This document shows positions 15,370 through 24,557 of a DNA stretch of 64,000 nucleotides, in pieces. How positions within the stretch are numbered: the stretch's first letter is position 1; each line of letters starts with the position of its first letter. The stretch is taken from assembly GCA_017434855.1 (NCBI GenBank), contig JAFRUA010000012.1, forward strand, positions 1 to 64,000, written 5' to 3'. The translations under genes and the position numbers were made by a program. A model generated the notes under the pieces. That model was not told where the DNA came from and did not search any database. It saw only the letters and a program-made list of their open reading frames with translations. This DNA comes from Clostridia bacterium (GTDB lineage Bacteria; Bacillota; Clostridia; Oscillospirales; Acutalibacteraceae).

Positions 15370-16811
15370 TGGCAATTTCGATCGTTCCGCGCCCGGCGCA
15401 TGTGACGCATTACGGCGGGCGGTATGATGAAACGCTGTGTCCGCTGACGTACCGGGCAGACCCGTCGCTTCCGGCAGAGGGCTATCGCATCACCCTGCGT
15501 GCAGACGGCGGCGAAGCGGCGTATGCCGATGACGGCGGCCGATTTTATGCGGCGCAGACCCTGCGGCAACTGCGCGCGCCCGACGGGACATATCCGTGCG
15601 TGTGCATTGAGGACGCCCCGCGCTATCCCTATCGCGCGTTTATGGTGGATTCTGCGCGGCACATGCAAAGTGTTGCCCAACTGAAAACGCTGATCGAGGC
15701 GGCGGCACTGCTGAAATTCAACCGCTTTCACTGGCATCTGACCGACGACCAGGGCTGGCGGATGGAAAGCCAAAGCTTTCCGCGGCTGAATGAGATCAGC
15801 GCGTGGCGGGCGTGTGACGGCTTTTTGAATGACGACGGCGTGCGGTACGGCGGCTGTTATACCCGGGAAGAGATCCGCGACATTGTGGCCTTTTGTGCCG
15901 AACGGCAGATCACGGTGATTCCGGAGATCGACATGCCCGGCCACATGGTCGCGCTGCTTGCGGCGTACCCGGACCTGAGCTGCACGGGGCGGGTGACTGC
16001 GGTCTCCACGCACGCGGGCATCCACAAGGATGTGCTGTGCGTCGGGAAGGACGCGACGTTTCAGATGATGACGCGCCTGCTGGACGAGGTCTGCGACCTG
16101 TTTCCCGGGGAATGGGTCCACATCGGCGGCGACGAGGTTCCGCCGCAGCGCTGGCAGAATTGTGAGGACTGTCGGGCCCGGATGCGGCGCCTGGGCGTGA
16201 CCGATCCGGCGGCGCTGCACAGCGATTTCATCAACCGCATTGCGGCATACCTCAAAGCCAAAGGCCGCCGCGCCGTGACATGGAACGATACGCTCAAGGG
16301 CGGCGACCTGGACCGTGACGTTGTGGTCTGCAACTGGATGGACAAAACCGGCCGCTGCATCGACCGTGCCAACAGCGGCGGACTGGTGATCGAAGAGGAC
16401 TTTTTTCACTATTACCTGGATTATCCTTACGGCATGACGCCGCTGCGCAAGACCTATGGCTTTGACCCGATGCGCGCCGGCCTGACCGAAATCGGCCGCG
16501 CCAATGTGATCGGGGTGGAAACGCCGATCTGGACAGAGTTTGTGCGCGATTTCAAACAGCTTTGCTTCATGTGCTTTCCGCGGATGCTTGCCGTGGCGGA
16601 GCGCGGCTGGACACCCCCGCAGCTTTTGAACGGGAAGGACTTTGCCGCCCGGGCAAGGGCGCTGCTGCCGCTGCTGCAAACGATCGGGATCACCGCGGCG
16701 CCGCCGAAGACATGGGACCCGCGGGCGCTGGGCCGGTGGAAAGGGCTGGCGCAGCATTATTGCCGGGTGCTGCGCGTGGCGCATGAAAACCGCGGCGTTG
16801 AAGAGGCGTGA
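15369..16811 (+). CDS. beta-N-acetylhexosaminidase, GH20
   Basis: A 480-residue glycoside hydrolase family 20 enzyme that releases terminal GlcNAc or GalNAc from glycans. The small N-terminal GH20b-type domain (to about residue 85) is followed by the barrel, with FHWHLTDDQGW at 120-130 and the catalytic pair Asp255-Glu256 in HIGGDEVPP. There is no signal peptide, so it probably acts in the cytoplasm on imported sugars. The start overlaps the flavodoxin stop. Substrates could be wall-derived or host glycans; glmS is elsewhere in the window. Confidence 0.92.
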   Translation: MAISIVPRPAHVTHYGGRYDETLCPLTYRADPSLPAEGYRITLRADGGEAAYADDGGRFYAAQTLRQLRAPDGTYPCVCIEDAPRYPYRAFMVDSARHMQSVAQLKTLIEAAALLKFNRFHWHLTDDQGWRMESQSFPRLNEISAWRACDGFLNDDGVRYGGCYTREEIRDIVAFCAERQITVIPEIDMPGHMVALLAAYPDLSCTGRVTAVSTHAGIHKDVLCVGKDATFQMMTRLLDEVCDLFPGEWVHIGGDEVPPQRWQNCEDCRARMRRLGVTDPAALHSDFINRIAAYLKAKGRRAVTWNDTLKGGDLDRDVVVCNWMDKTGRCIDRANSGGLVIEEDFFHYYLDYPYGMTPLRKTYGFDPMRAGLTEIGRANVIGVETPIWTEFVRDFKQLCFMCFPRMLAVAERGWTPPQLLNGKDFAARARALLPLLQTIGITAAPPKTWDPRALGRWKGLAQHYCRVLRVAHENRGVEEA

Positions 16812-16909
16812 GCATGGCTTGAACCCGCGCTGACCGGCGGCAAACATTTTGTCATTTTGTTAAAATTTTTCTTCGCCGTGCTTTGTGCGCCGAATTCGCC
16901 GGCGGTGGC

Positions 16910-16938
16910 TTGACAAAAACCAAAAAGGATGATATGAT
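16910..16938 (+). promoter_or_regulatory. promoter of LRR protein gene
   Basis: TTGACA (16910-16915), 17-bp spacer, TATGAT (16933-16938), 38 bp before the start codon. Confidence 0.8.
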
Positions 16939-16975
16939 AACCATTGGAAAAACTTTTTTGATTGGAGGCTTTCCC

Positions 16976-19069
16976 ATGAAACATTTGAAACATAGCCTGT
17001 TCCTGCTTTTGTTTGTGCTTTTGATGTCTTTGACCGTGGTGTCTGCATCAGCGGCGCGCGGCGATTGCGGGCCGGACGCACACTGGGTGCTGAGCGACGC
17101 CGGCATCCTGACCATCACCGGCACCGGCGAGGTGACACAGCCGGAATACTACATCAACTATGTCAATGAAATCAAGGGGATCGTGGTCAAAGACGGGATC
17201 ACGTCCATCTGTGACCGCGCGTTTGCCGGCCTGAGCAGTGCGCGTGCCGTTGTGCTGGAAAACAGCGTGACGACCATCGGCAAAGAAGCGTTCCGCAACT
17301 GCTCTGCCATCGAGGCGATCTCAGTGGGCAGCGGCCTGACCACGATCGGCGAGGGCGCGTTCCGCGGCTGCGCGACGCTGGGGCTTGACCTGGATCTGAG
17401 CAAAACGGCGCTGACCGCGATTCCGGCCAGTGCGTTCCGTGACTGCGTGTCGCTGCGCAATGTGAAGCTGCCGGATACCATCACCGGCATCGGCAACGAC
17501 GCGTTCTATGGCTGCACGATCCTGAAGACGATGAACATGCCGGAGAATCTGGAATCCATCGGGACCTATGCGTTTGCAAACTGCGACGCGCTGGAGGTTG
17601 TCAACCTGGGCCGGACCAGAATGTCTGAGGTTCCGGCATATGCGTTCGTGTCCTGCACGGGCCTGAAGACGATGCTCCTTTCCGAAGCGATCACCGCCAT
17701 CGGTGATTATGCGTTCTATAACTGCGACGATCTGGCAATGATCCGTCTGGCAAAGGACAGCGACTTCCCGACCGAAGAGGACGAGACCACGCCCCCGGCA
17801 GAAGATCCTGCCCCGGCGACAGACGAGGACGAGGCAGACCCGCTGGCGCCGCAGTTTGAAAGCACCACGTCCCGTTTGCCGGAAACGCTGACCTCCATCG
17901 GCAAATATGCGTTCCGCAACTGCCGCAGCCTGCCCATCATGATTTTGCCGGACAGCATCACCGTGATCAGGGAAGGCACATTTATGGATTGCTTCAAACT
18001 GTCCATGCTCAACCTTCCTTCGCATCTGGTCAATATTGAGGCGGACGCGTTCAACGGCTGCGCCAAGCTGGAACGGTTCTATACCGTGGACGAGATCACG
18101 ATCTCGGCGCAGGATTATGCCCTGCAGGCAGCACAGACCGCTGCGATTGAAGCGATCGAAAAGGAAGCCAGAAACGGCGGCCCGAAGACCGTTGCGGCGG
18201 CGCAGGCGGCCATTGACGCCATCAAGGCCTGCACCACACCTGAAGCGGTGGAAGCCGCGCAGGCGGTCGGAATCGAAAAAATCAAGGCTGCAAAGAAAGA
18301 AGAGCCCGGTCAGGGCGGCGGCCTGATCGGTCTGCTGACGCCGGAAGAGCAAGTGCTGCCCGACCCGGTTCCGTTCCCGGCGACCTTTACCAGACTGGGC
18401 GATGGCGCGTTCCGCGGCTTCAGCGGTCTGAAGGCGCTCAATCTGCCCGAGACCGTCACAAGCATCGGCGAATATGCCTGCCAGAACTGCGAGAGCCTTG
18501 CGGTCGTGGTCCTTCCCAAAACGCTGACAAGCATCGGCAAGGGCGCGTTTGAAGGCTGCGCTTATATGTCAACTCTGATCTTCACAGACGGTATTGCCAT
18601 CACGGCGATTCCGGACAACGCATTCAACGGGTGCAGCACGCTGTCGACCCTGACCTTGCCGAATTCCGTGAGAACGATCGGCAACCGCGCGTTCCAGGGC
18701 TGCTCCGGGCTGCTGACCGTGACCCTGCCGGCCAACCTGGAATCCATCGGCGAGGCGGCGTTCTGGAAGTGCGACAGTATTTATCTGGTCATTTATCCGG
18801 GCAGCCGCAGCAACTGGGAAGCCATGTCCAAAGCAACGGTGAACCCGGACGGCACCACAACGCCCAGCAATGTCGGCGGTTACAACTCCTCGCTGACAAA
18901 GGCGGTCAAGTGCGCCGATGATTCAGATGCCGGCGACGCGGCGGACCTGAGCATGTTCAAGGTCTTTATCAACAAGATCAAGGCGATCATTCAGACGATC
19001 CGCGCCAAGCTGCTTGGGATTCTCTTTGGCGGTGTTGAAAACTGGCGCCACACCAGGCAGGATTTTTAA
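16976..19069 (+). CDS. secreted BspA-like leucine-rich repeat protein
   Basis: A 697-residue exported protein. The signal peptide spans residues 1-25 (MKHLKHSLFLLLFVLLMSLT). It has about thirteen LRR_5/BspA repeats of the form IGxxAFxxCxxLxxVxLPxxLTSI. The repeats are split by an acidic Pro/Glu/Asp linker (about 268-290) and by a helical, Ala/Lys-rich insert of about 75 residues (about 380-455) that looks like a coiled spacer. A second LRR block follows. The C-terminus (MFKVFINKIKAIIQTIRAKL, then LGILFGG) is an amphipathic helix like that of the 9728 hydrolase. Such proteins act in adhesion or surface display. GGAGG precedes the start at 16976. Confidence 0.85.
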   Translation: MKHLKHSLFLLLFVLLMSLTVVSASAARGDCGPDAHWVLSDAGILTITGTGEVTQPEYYINYVNEIKGIVVKDGITSICDRAFAGLSSARAVVLENSVTTIGKEAFRNCSAIEAISVGSGLTTIGEGAFRGCATLGLDLDLSKTALTAIPASAFRDCVSLRNVKLPDTITGIGNDAFYGCTILKTMNMPENLESIGTYAFANCDALEVVNLGRTRMSEVPAYAFVSCTGLKTMLLSEAITAIGDYAFYNCDDLAMIRLAKDSDFPTEEDETTPPAEDPAPATDEDEADPLAPQFESTTSRLPETLTSIGKYAFRNCRSLPIMILPDSITVIREGTFMDCFKLSMLNLPSHLVNIEADAFNGCAKLERFYTVDEITISAQDYALQAAQTAAIEAIEKEARNGGPKTVAAAQAAIDAIKACTTPEAVEAAQAVGIEKIKAAKKEEPGQGGGLIGLLTPEEQVLPDPVPFPATFTRLGDGAFRGFSGLKALNLPETVTSIGEYACQNCESLAVVVLPKTLTSIGKGAFEGCAYMSTLIFTDGIAITAIPDNAFNGCSTLSTLTLPNSVRTIGNRAFQGCSGLLTVTLPANLESIGEAAFWKCDSIYLVIYPGSRSNWEAMSKATVNPDGTTTPSNVGGYNSSLTKAVKCADDSDAGDAADLSMFKVFINKIKAIIQTIRAKLLGILFGGVENWRHTRQDF

Positions 19070-19093
19070 GTCAAAGCATTCGGAGGGAACCGC

Positions 19094-19624
19094 ATGGTCG
19101 ATCAGGTCGAAAGCAAGCTGCGTGAGTTAAAAAAGCAGCAGCGGGAGGAATACTACCGCAAAAAGAATGCCGATCTTGCCGCATGGGGCCTGGCGGCACG
19201 CAAAGACGGGAACCGCCGCACCCCGATGGTTGTGACGGATGAGGAATATGATGCGCTGGTCGACGCTTCCAACGGCGTTGGAATGCCGACGCGCAACGGC
19301 TTTGCAAAGGCGCTGAACTTTGTGGGCGTTGTGCTGATCGCGCTTGGAATCATCGTCGGTTTTTTGCTGGCGGTCATGGTGGCTGAAAGCCTGCCCTATG
19401 TCTGGTTCATCGCGAGCGTTGCGGTCGGTGCGGTCCTGGGGGTCCTGTTCTTTGGCGTGGCAGAAGCGATCCGTCTGCTGCAGCAGATTTCTGACACCCA
19501 GCGCACAGCGAACGCCCGGCGCGTGAGCGAGCAGCGCAAAGCGTTCCCGGAAGAGCAGCCCGATGTGACCGAGCGGTTCACGCAGCCGCAGGATGACGAC
19601 CGGACGGCCGCGAACCTTATGTGA
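19094..19624 (+). CDS. hypothetical membrane protein
   Basis: A 176-residue protein starting 24 bp after the LRR gene, after GGAGGG. Residues 4-35 are a charged helix (KLRELKKQQREEYYRKKN). Two hydrophobic segments are at about 77-98 and 103-128, followed by a polar tail rich in Arg, Glu and Asp. I recognise no family. Its position suggests co-transcription with the LRR protein, and a terminator follows. Confidence 0.65.
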   Translation: MVDQVESKLRELKKQQREEYYRKKNADLAAWGLAARKDGNRRTPMVVTDEEYDALVDASNGVGMPTRNGFAKALNFVGVVLIALGIIVGFLLAVMVAESLPYVWFIASVAVGAVLGVLFFGVAEAIRLLQQISDTQRTANARRVSEQRKAFPEEQPDVTERFTQPQDDDRTAANLM

Positions 19625-19637
19625 CGATAAAACGGTT

Positions 19638-19670
19638 GCCGCACTGAAATGATTTCGGTGCGGCTTTTTT
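19638..19670 (+). terminator. terminator after membrane protein gene
   Basis: Stem GCCGCAC-TGAAAT with ATTTC-GGTGCGGC (long, near-perfect), followed by six T. Confidence 0.85.
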
Positions 19671-19726
19671 GATGAAGCTGTGATGCGGGTTTTGAACCGG
19701 ATCATCACGGGAAAGGAGGATGCTCT

Positions 19727-20293
19727 ATGGAACAGGAGCTTTTGAAACTGGAGAAGGCGTGCCGGGCCTGCCAGCGCTGCCCGCTGGGCGCAACGCGCAC
19801 CAACCTGGTGTTTGGCGTCGGCGTGCCGGGGGCGCGCATCCTGTTTGTGGGAGAGGGCCCCGGCGAGCAGGAGGACCTGCGCGGGGAGCCGTTTGTGGGC
19901 CGCAGCGGGCAACTGCTGGACAAGTATCTCTCTTTGATCGATCTGGACCGGCGCAAAAATATCTATATTGCCAACATGGTCAAATGCCGCCCGCCGCACA
20001 ACCGCGACCCCAAGCCGGAAGAGACCGAGCAGTGCCTGCCCTGGCTGCGCAGTCAGGTGCGCATTCTGCGGCCGCAGCTCATCGTCTGCCTGGGACGCAT
20101 CGCCGCCCAGCGGTTGATTTCCCCCGATTTCCGCGTCACGCGGCAGCACGGGCAGTTGATCCGGAAGGGAAACTTCACCCTGATGGGGACCTTTCACCCG
20201 GCGGCGCTGCTGCGCAACGAGGCGCAAAAGGCAGACGCGCTGTCAGATTTTCAGGTGATCCGCCGCTGGATGCAGGAGAACGACGTGCATTGA
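19727..20293 (+). CDS. uracil-DNA glycosylase, family 4 (Fe-S)
   Basis: A 188-residue base-excision repair enzyme that removes uracil from [13 protein letters not shown] (residues 12-21) and two later cysteines (MVKCRPP, EQCLPW) fit the [4Fe-4S] site of family 4 UDGs. Motif A is [10 protein letters not shown] and the C-terminal motif is [19 protein letters not shown] lies 8 nt before the ATG. It is flanked by terminators and monocistronic. It is the first gene after the surface-protein block. Confidence 0.93.
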   Translation: MEQELLKLEKACRACQRCPLGATRTNLVFGVGVPGARILFVGEGPGEQEDLRGEPFVGRSGQLLDKYLSLIDLDRRKNIYIANMVKCRPPHNRDPKPEETEQCLPWLRSQVRILRPQLIVCLGRIAAQRLISPDFRVTRQHGQLIRKGNFTLMGTFHPAALLRNEAQKADALSDFQVIRRWMQENDVH

Positions 20294-20320
20294 TCGCCGC
20301 CCGGCGGTACCGAAAAATAT

Positions 20321-20352
20321 AAAAAACGCAGCCACAACTGACTGCGTTTTTT
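20321..20352. terminator. bidirectional terminator
   Basis: A perfect 11-bp stem AAAAAACGCAG with CTGCGTTTTTT, 10-nt loop, between converging genes. Confidence 0.88.
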
Positions 20353-20364
20353 GTTTGGTGTCGG

Positions 20365-21738
20365 TTATCCGAGCAGACCGCCCAGTGCGTTCAGGTCCAT
20401 ATAGACATAGCCCTTGGGAACCTGGAACAAAGAGTCGGGAACCTCGTCCGTGAGCTTGGTGATCTTCATGCGGCTTTCGCTTTCATGGCCGTCCAGGTTT
20501 TCGATCAGCACAAGATCGTCGCCGTCAAAGTAATAGTTCGTGGTGATGCCGTCTTTGGTCGTGACACTTTCGCAATAGAGAGACTTTCCGTCGATCTTTT
20601 TGGTGGAGGTTTTGATGTTGGCTTCGGTCATCTCTTCGTTAAAGCTGCCGGTCAGCGCGTCAAGATCAAACAGGTCGGAAATGCTGGAATCGCCCATCAC
20701 GTCCTCTGTCATTTCGGTATAGATCTTCATCTGCGGCATCAGCATGTAGCTCTTTTTGGTGTCTGCCTGATAAATGATGACGGCGTCCATGCCTTCCATG
20801 CTTGCAGAGATATAGACGTTGTCGTTTTTGGTTGCCAGCTTGATCGGGCCGCTGATGTCGGCGCTGTCATCCTCCACCGTCATTTCCATCAGGAACTGCT
20901 TGCTTGCAAAGATGTCTTTATAGCGGGCGATGCGATAGCTGCTGGGGTCAGGCTTGCCGTCTGTCGGTTTGACCGGATCGGTCGTCTTGGGCTTTTTGGT
21001 GGTACCGGTCGTATCATCCTTGTCCGTGGGTTTGCTGTCGGTCGGCTTGCCGTCATCCGGCTTTTCGGTTGTGTCGTCTGTGTCGCCCGGCTTGGTTGTG
21101 TCGTTTGCATCGGCCGGCTTGCTCGTGTCGTCTTTGTCAGACGGCGCTTCGGTCGTGTCGTCCGGGTTGGCCGGTTCGGTCGATTCGTCCGGCTTGGTCG
21201 CATCATTTTCACCGGTGGAGTCGGCTTCCTGCGAAACGGTGGTGTCGTTATCCGTGTTGTCGTCATTCTTTTTGTTTTTGCTGATCAGCCAAGCGCCCAC
21301 GCCGATCGCCGCGGCAACGATCACTGCAATGACGATGATCGCAATGGCTTTGCCGTTGCCGCCGGTCTTTTTGGGCGGGGTGGCGGTGCCCATTGCCTGG
21401 GCCATCGGGTCCTCCTGATTCAGCGGCTGGTCGGCCTGCGGCTGAAAGACGCTCGCTTCGGTGGGAAGAACGGCGGTCGCGCTTTCGTCCTCGGTCAAAG
21501 CCCGGGTGACGTCGTCGGTTTCGGCAATCGCTTCGGTCGCGTCGCCGGTTTCGGCAGCTTCGGTCACGTCATCGGTTTCGGCAACGGTTTCGGCAGCTTC
21601 GGTCACGTCGTCTGCTGCAATGGCTTCGGTCGCTTCAGCCGCTTCGTTGATGACGTCGTCATCCTCCACGGGGGCGCCGCAGTGCGGGCAGGCGGAAAGC
21701 CCGGCGGGAATGCTGTTTCCGCATTTTTCACAATTCAT
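20365..21738 (-). CDS. zinc-ribbon, membrane-anchored LolA/DUF-like protein
   Basis: A 457-residue protein. A zinc ribbon at residues 3-22 (CEKCG, CPHCG) is followed by an acidic Thr/Glu-rich region with repeated TEAxET units (to about 90). One membrane segment follows (AIAIIVIAVIVAAAIGVGAW), then an extracellular Asp/Thr/Lys/Pro linker (about 170-270). The C-terminal domain (about 275-457) resembles LolA-type or lipoprotein-sorting beta folds in clostridial DUFs. The ribbon should be cytoplasmic and the domain outside, suggesting a sensor or lipid-binding surface protein. The linker composition is low-complexity. Function not assigned. Confidence 0.7.
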   Translation of the reverse strand: MNCEKCGNSIPAGLSACPHCGAPVEDDDVINEAAEATEAIAADDVTEAAETVAETDDVTEAAETGDATEAIAETDDVTRALTEDESATAVLPTEASVFQPQADQPLNQEDPMAQAMGTATPPKKTGGNGKAIAIIVIAVIVAAAIGVGAWLISKNKKNDDNTDNDTTVSQEADSTGENDATKPDESTEPANPDDTTEAPSDKDDTSKPADANDTTKPGDTDDTTEKPDDGKPTDSKPTDKDDTTGTTKKPKTTDPVKPTDGKPDPSSYRIARYKDIFASKQFLMEMTVEDDSADISGPIKLATKNDNVYISASMEGMDAVIIYQADTKKSYMLMPQMKIYTEMTEDVMGDSSISDLFDLDALTGSFNEEMTEANIKTSTKKIDGKSLYCESVTTKDGITTNYYFDGDDLVLIENLDGHESESRMKITKLTDEVPDSLFQVPKGYVYMDLNALGGLLG

Positions 21739-21777
21739 AAAGATGCCTTCTTTCTTGTCGGTTTTTATGTTTTATTT

Positions 21778-21806
21778 ACTTTAGCACACTTACTTAAAAA
21801 AAACAA
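21778..21806 (-). promoter_or_regulatory. promoter of zinc-ribbon gene
   Basis: On the minus strand, TTGTTT (21801-21806), 17-bp spacer, TAAAGT (21778-21783). Confidence 0.6.
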
Positions 21807-21845
21807 TAGAATCCCCAAAAAATTCACATTCCGCTCATTTTCCGC

Positions 21846-23678
21846 TCATTCCACGGTCACACTCTTTGCAAGGTTGCGGGGCTTGTCGATGTCGCAGCCG
21901 CGGCTTTTGGCGGTGTAATAACCAAGCAGCTGCATGGGCAGCACCTCCAGCGTGACGGCAAACAGCGGCAGCGTATCCGGAATGATGACCTTGAAATCCA
22001 CCTCGTTCATGGCGGCGGCATTCTCTGATGTTGACACGCAAAGTACCCGCGCGCCGCGCGCTTTGACCTCTTTGATGTTACTCATGGTTTTGCCGAAGAC
22101 GTCGCTGCAGGCGGCAAGTGCAACCACAAGCGTGCCCTTTTCAACCAGAGAGATCGTGCCGTGTTTCAATTCGCCGGCGGCATAGGCCTCGGAGTGGATG
22201 TAGCTGATCTCTTTGAGCTTGAGCGACGCCTCCATCGCGCAGGCGTAATCGAGATTGCGCCCGATGAAATAGGCGTGCTCCATCGGGATGAACAGCTCGG
22301 CAAATTTTTTCATCTGATCGTCGCAGTCTCTGAGCGTCTGGTCGATCAGGTCGGGCAGTTTCAAAAGCGCGTCCACATAGGTTTTGCGCGCGTCGTCAGT
22401 CAGCAGTCCCTTGCGGTCGGCGATGTAGCCGGACAGCAGATACAGCACGGCGACCTGGGCGGAATAGGCCTTGGTGGTGGCAACGGCGATCTCCGGCCCG
22501 GCGTGGGTATAGATGACGCTGCCGCCCTCGTTGGCGATGGAGCTGGACACGACGTTGACGATGCACACGGTCTTGGCGCCCTTTTCGTTTGCCAGGCGCA
22601 GACCGGCCAGGGTGTCGGCGGTTTCACCGCTCTGGCTGATGACAATGACCAGCGTGTGGCTGTCCAGCACGGGGTCGCGGTACCGGAACTCTGAGGCGAT
22701 GGCGGTCTCCACCGGGATGCGCGTCATCTTTTCAAGCACATAGCGGCCGACCTCGCCCGCGTGGAACGCCGACCCGCAGGCCACGATCACGATGCGGTTC
22801 AGGTGCGCGATCTCGTCGTCTGTCAGATGAAAGTTTTCAAACACGATGCGTTTGTCGCTGCTGATGCGCGGCGACACGGTGTCCTGAATCGCCTTCGGCT
22901 GCTCCATGATCTCTTTGAGCATGAAATGTTCATAGCCGTCCTTCTGCGCGGCAGAAACGCTCCAGTCGATGTGCTTCGGCTGTTTTTCTCCGGCGGCGCC
23001 GTCCGGGCCAAAGAAGGTGAGCGCGCCGTTTTCAATCAGCGCGATCTCGCGTCCGTCCAGATAAAAGACGTCGTCGGTGTGCTTCAGGATCGCCGTCACA
23101 TCAGAGGCCAGGAACACGCCGTCGCTGTTTTTGCCCATGACCAGCGGGCTGGCCCAGCGCGTGCAGACGATACTGTCCGGAAAATCGCGGCAAAGGATGC
23201 AAAGGGCATAGGCGCCCTCCAGCATGGCGACCGTTTTGCGCACCGTGGACACAAAGTCGCCGTCATAGTTTTGCTCCAGTAAATGCGCGATGACCTCGGT
23301 GTCCGTTTCCGACGCAAAATGAAACCCGTCTGCAATGAGCTGCGCTTTGAGCGACAGATAGTTTTCGATGATGCCGTTATGTACCACGCAGAACAGGCCG
23401 TGTTCACTCAGATGCGGGTGGGCGTTGACGTCGTTCGGCTTGCCGTGCGTGGCCCAGCGGGTGTGGCCGATGCCGACCGTGGCGTCGGAGTGCCGCTGCG
23501 AAGCGATCAGTGATTCCAGATTGCCGATGCGCCCCCTGGTCTTGATGACGCGGATGGCGTCCGGCTCGTTGACGGCAATGCCCGCCGAATCATATCCGCG
23601 ATATTCCAGCTTTTCAAGTCCCTCCAGCAAATAGGGGACGGCGTGATGTTTCCCTGCATAACCGACGATTCCGCACAT
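21846..23678 (-). CDS. glmS: glutamine-fructose-6-phosphate aminotransferase
   Basis: A 610-residue enzyme that makes glucosamine-6-phosphate from fructose-6-phosphate and glutamine, the first step to UDP-GlcNAc and peptidoglycan. The start at 23678 gives MCGIVGYAG, placing the catalytic Cys directly after the initiator Met; AAAGGAG is upstream. The N-terminal glutaminase domain has GIGHTRWATHG and the two SIS domains follow, with SQSGETADT. It ends in KSVTVE, the usual GlmS C-terminus. The 5' leader lacks the glmS ribozyme core, so control probably differs from that of Bacillus; a palindrome at the transcription start is noted separately. Confidence 0.96.
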   Translation of the reverse strand: MCGIVGYAGKHHAVPYLLEGLEKLEYRGYDSAGIAVNEPDAIRVIKTRGRIGNLESLIASQRHSDATVGIGHTRWATHGKPNDVNAHPHLSEHGLFCVVHNGIIENYLSLKAQLIADGFHFASETDTEVIAHLLEQNYDGDFVSTVRKTVAMLEGAYALCILCRDFPDSIVCTRWASPLVMGKNSDGVFLASDVTAILKHTDDVFYLDGREIALIENGALTFFGPDGAAGEKQPKHIDWSVSAAQKDGYEHFMLKEIMEQPKAIQDTVSPRISSDKRIVFENFHLTDDEIAHLNRIVIVACGSAFHAGEVGRYVLEKMTRIPVETAIASEFRYRDPVLDSHTLVIVISQSGETADTLAGLRLANEKGAKTVCIVNVVSSSIANEGGSVIYTHAGPEIAVATTKAYSAQVAVLYLLSGYIADRKGLLTDDARKTYVDALLKLPDLIDQTLRDCDDQMKKFAELFIPMEHAYFIGRNLDYACAMEASLKLKEISYIHSEAYAAGELKHGTISLVEKGTLVVALAACSDVFGKTMSNIKEVKARGARVLCVSTSENAAAMNEVDFKVIIPDTLPLFAVTLEVLPMQLLGYYTAKSRGCDIDKPRNLAKSVTVE

Positions 23679-23774
23679 AACAGGTTCTCCTTTCATTCGG
23701 TCGGGTTTTTTGGGCGCCCGTTTCTGCCCGGTACGCAGAAAACGCGCTGCCGCCGGGAACGGGGGTATCTATGT

Positions 23775-23789
23775 TTATGCAATGCATAA
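23775..23789 (-). promoter_or_regulatory. 7-1-7 palindrome at glmS transcription start
   Basis: TTATGCA-A-TGCATAA, starting about 8 bp after the -10 box and so covering the likely start point. It could be an operator (TGCAT-type half sites) or a 5' hairpin. Confidence 0.6.
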
Positions 23790-23796
23790 CGAATCT

Positions 23797-23825
23797 ATTA
23801 TACATGAGGACGCACTTTTTGTCCA
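23797..23825 (-). promoter_or_regulatory. glmS promoter
   Basis: On the minus strand, TGGACA (23820-23825), 17-bp spacer, TATAAT (23797-23802). The leader to the start codon is about 110 nt. Confidence 0.8.
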
Positions 23826-23960
23826 TAGTCTTTTTTGGGACGGAAACGGCGCGGGCGGACGCTTTGAAAAAAAGAAACAGAAATATCTTTAAAACGGTTT
23901 CTTTTTGCGGGAATTTATGATATACTATACACTGAGCAAGTTTATGAAGGGGGCCTGCGC

Positions 23961-24557
23961 ATGAAACAAATGACCGTGGTCGGCATGGCGACGGCAGTCG
24001 GTGCGGCGGCATTTGCGCTGCTGGAAAGCGCCGCGTCCCGCGGAACGCTGAGAGAAACGCCGGACGTGCTGCTGATTCTGGGCTGCCGGGTGCGGGGCGA
24101 CACGGCGGAAGAGACGCTGCGCCTGCGATCCGAGGCTGCCGTGCGGTACCTTTTGGCGCACCCGGCGGTGCTGGCGATCCCCTGCGGCGGGCTTGTGCAT
24201 GACGACCAGACCAAAAGCGAGGCGCAGGCGATCCGTGAGATTCTGCTGCAAAACGGCGTGGACGACGCCCGGATCCTGTTAGAGGATCAGTCGCAGACCA
24301 CGATGGAAAACTTTATCAATGCCAAAGCGCTGCTTGGGCGGCGCGGGCAAAGCGACGCAAAGATCGCCGTGCTGTCCAGCGAATTTCATTTGCTGCGTGC
24401 CGGCTGCATCGGCCGGCTGGCCGGCGTTCGGGCAAAGACGCTGCCGGCGCCGTCGCCAAAGCGCCTGCGGGCCAGGAACTATCTCAGGGAAGCGCTGGTG
24501 TTTCCGCTGCTACTTACGGAACTGCCGAAGCGCCAACGATCAAAGGAGGGCAACTGA
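23961..24557 (+). CDS. YdcF/DUF218 family protein
   Basis: A 198-residue protein of the DUF218 (ElyC/SanA/YdcF) family. It has one N-terminal hydrophobic segment, then LLILGCRVRGD, AIPCGGLV and EDQSQTTMENFINAK, the conserved family blocks, and VLSSEFHLLRA. Relatives are linked to envelope or wall-precursor metabolism, mechanism unclear. Its TGA overlaps the ATG of the SecB-like gene by one base, so these two are translationally coupled. A TATACT-like -10 lies near 23931. Confidence 0.85.
   Translation: MKQMTVVGMATAVGAAAFALLESAASRGTLRETPDVLLILGCRVRGDTAEETLRLRSEAAVRYLLAHPAVLAIPCGGLVHDDQTKSEAQAIREILLQNGVDDARILLEDQSQTTMENFINAKALLGRRGQSDAKIAVLSSEFHLLRAGCIGRLAGVRAKTLPAPSPKRLRARNYLREALVFPLLLTELPKRQRSKEGN

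Noticed and set aside
15027-16847. 606-codon minus-strand open frame opposite the hexosaminidase
   Set aside because: It is a codon-mirror of a GC-rich gene with no ribosome site and no recognisable domain; the plus strand has GH20 motifs.
23679-23796. glmS ribozyme in the glmS leader
   Set aside because: The leader lacks the AGCGCC cleavage site and the conserved core and is only about 110 nt; promoter and palindrome explain the region better.
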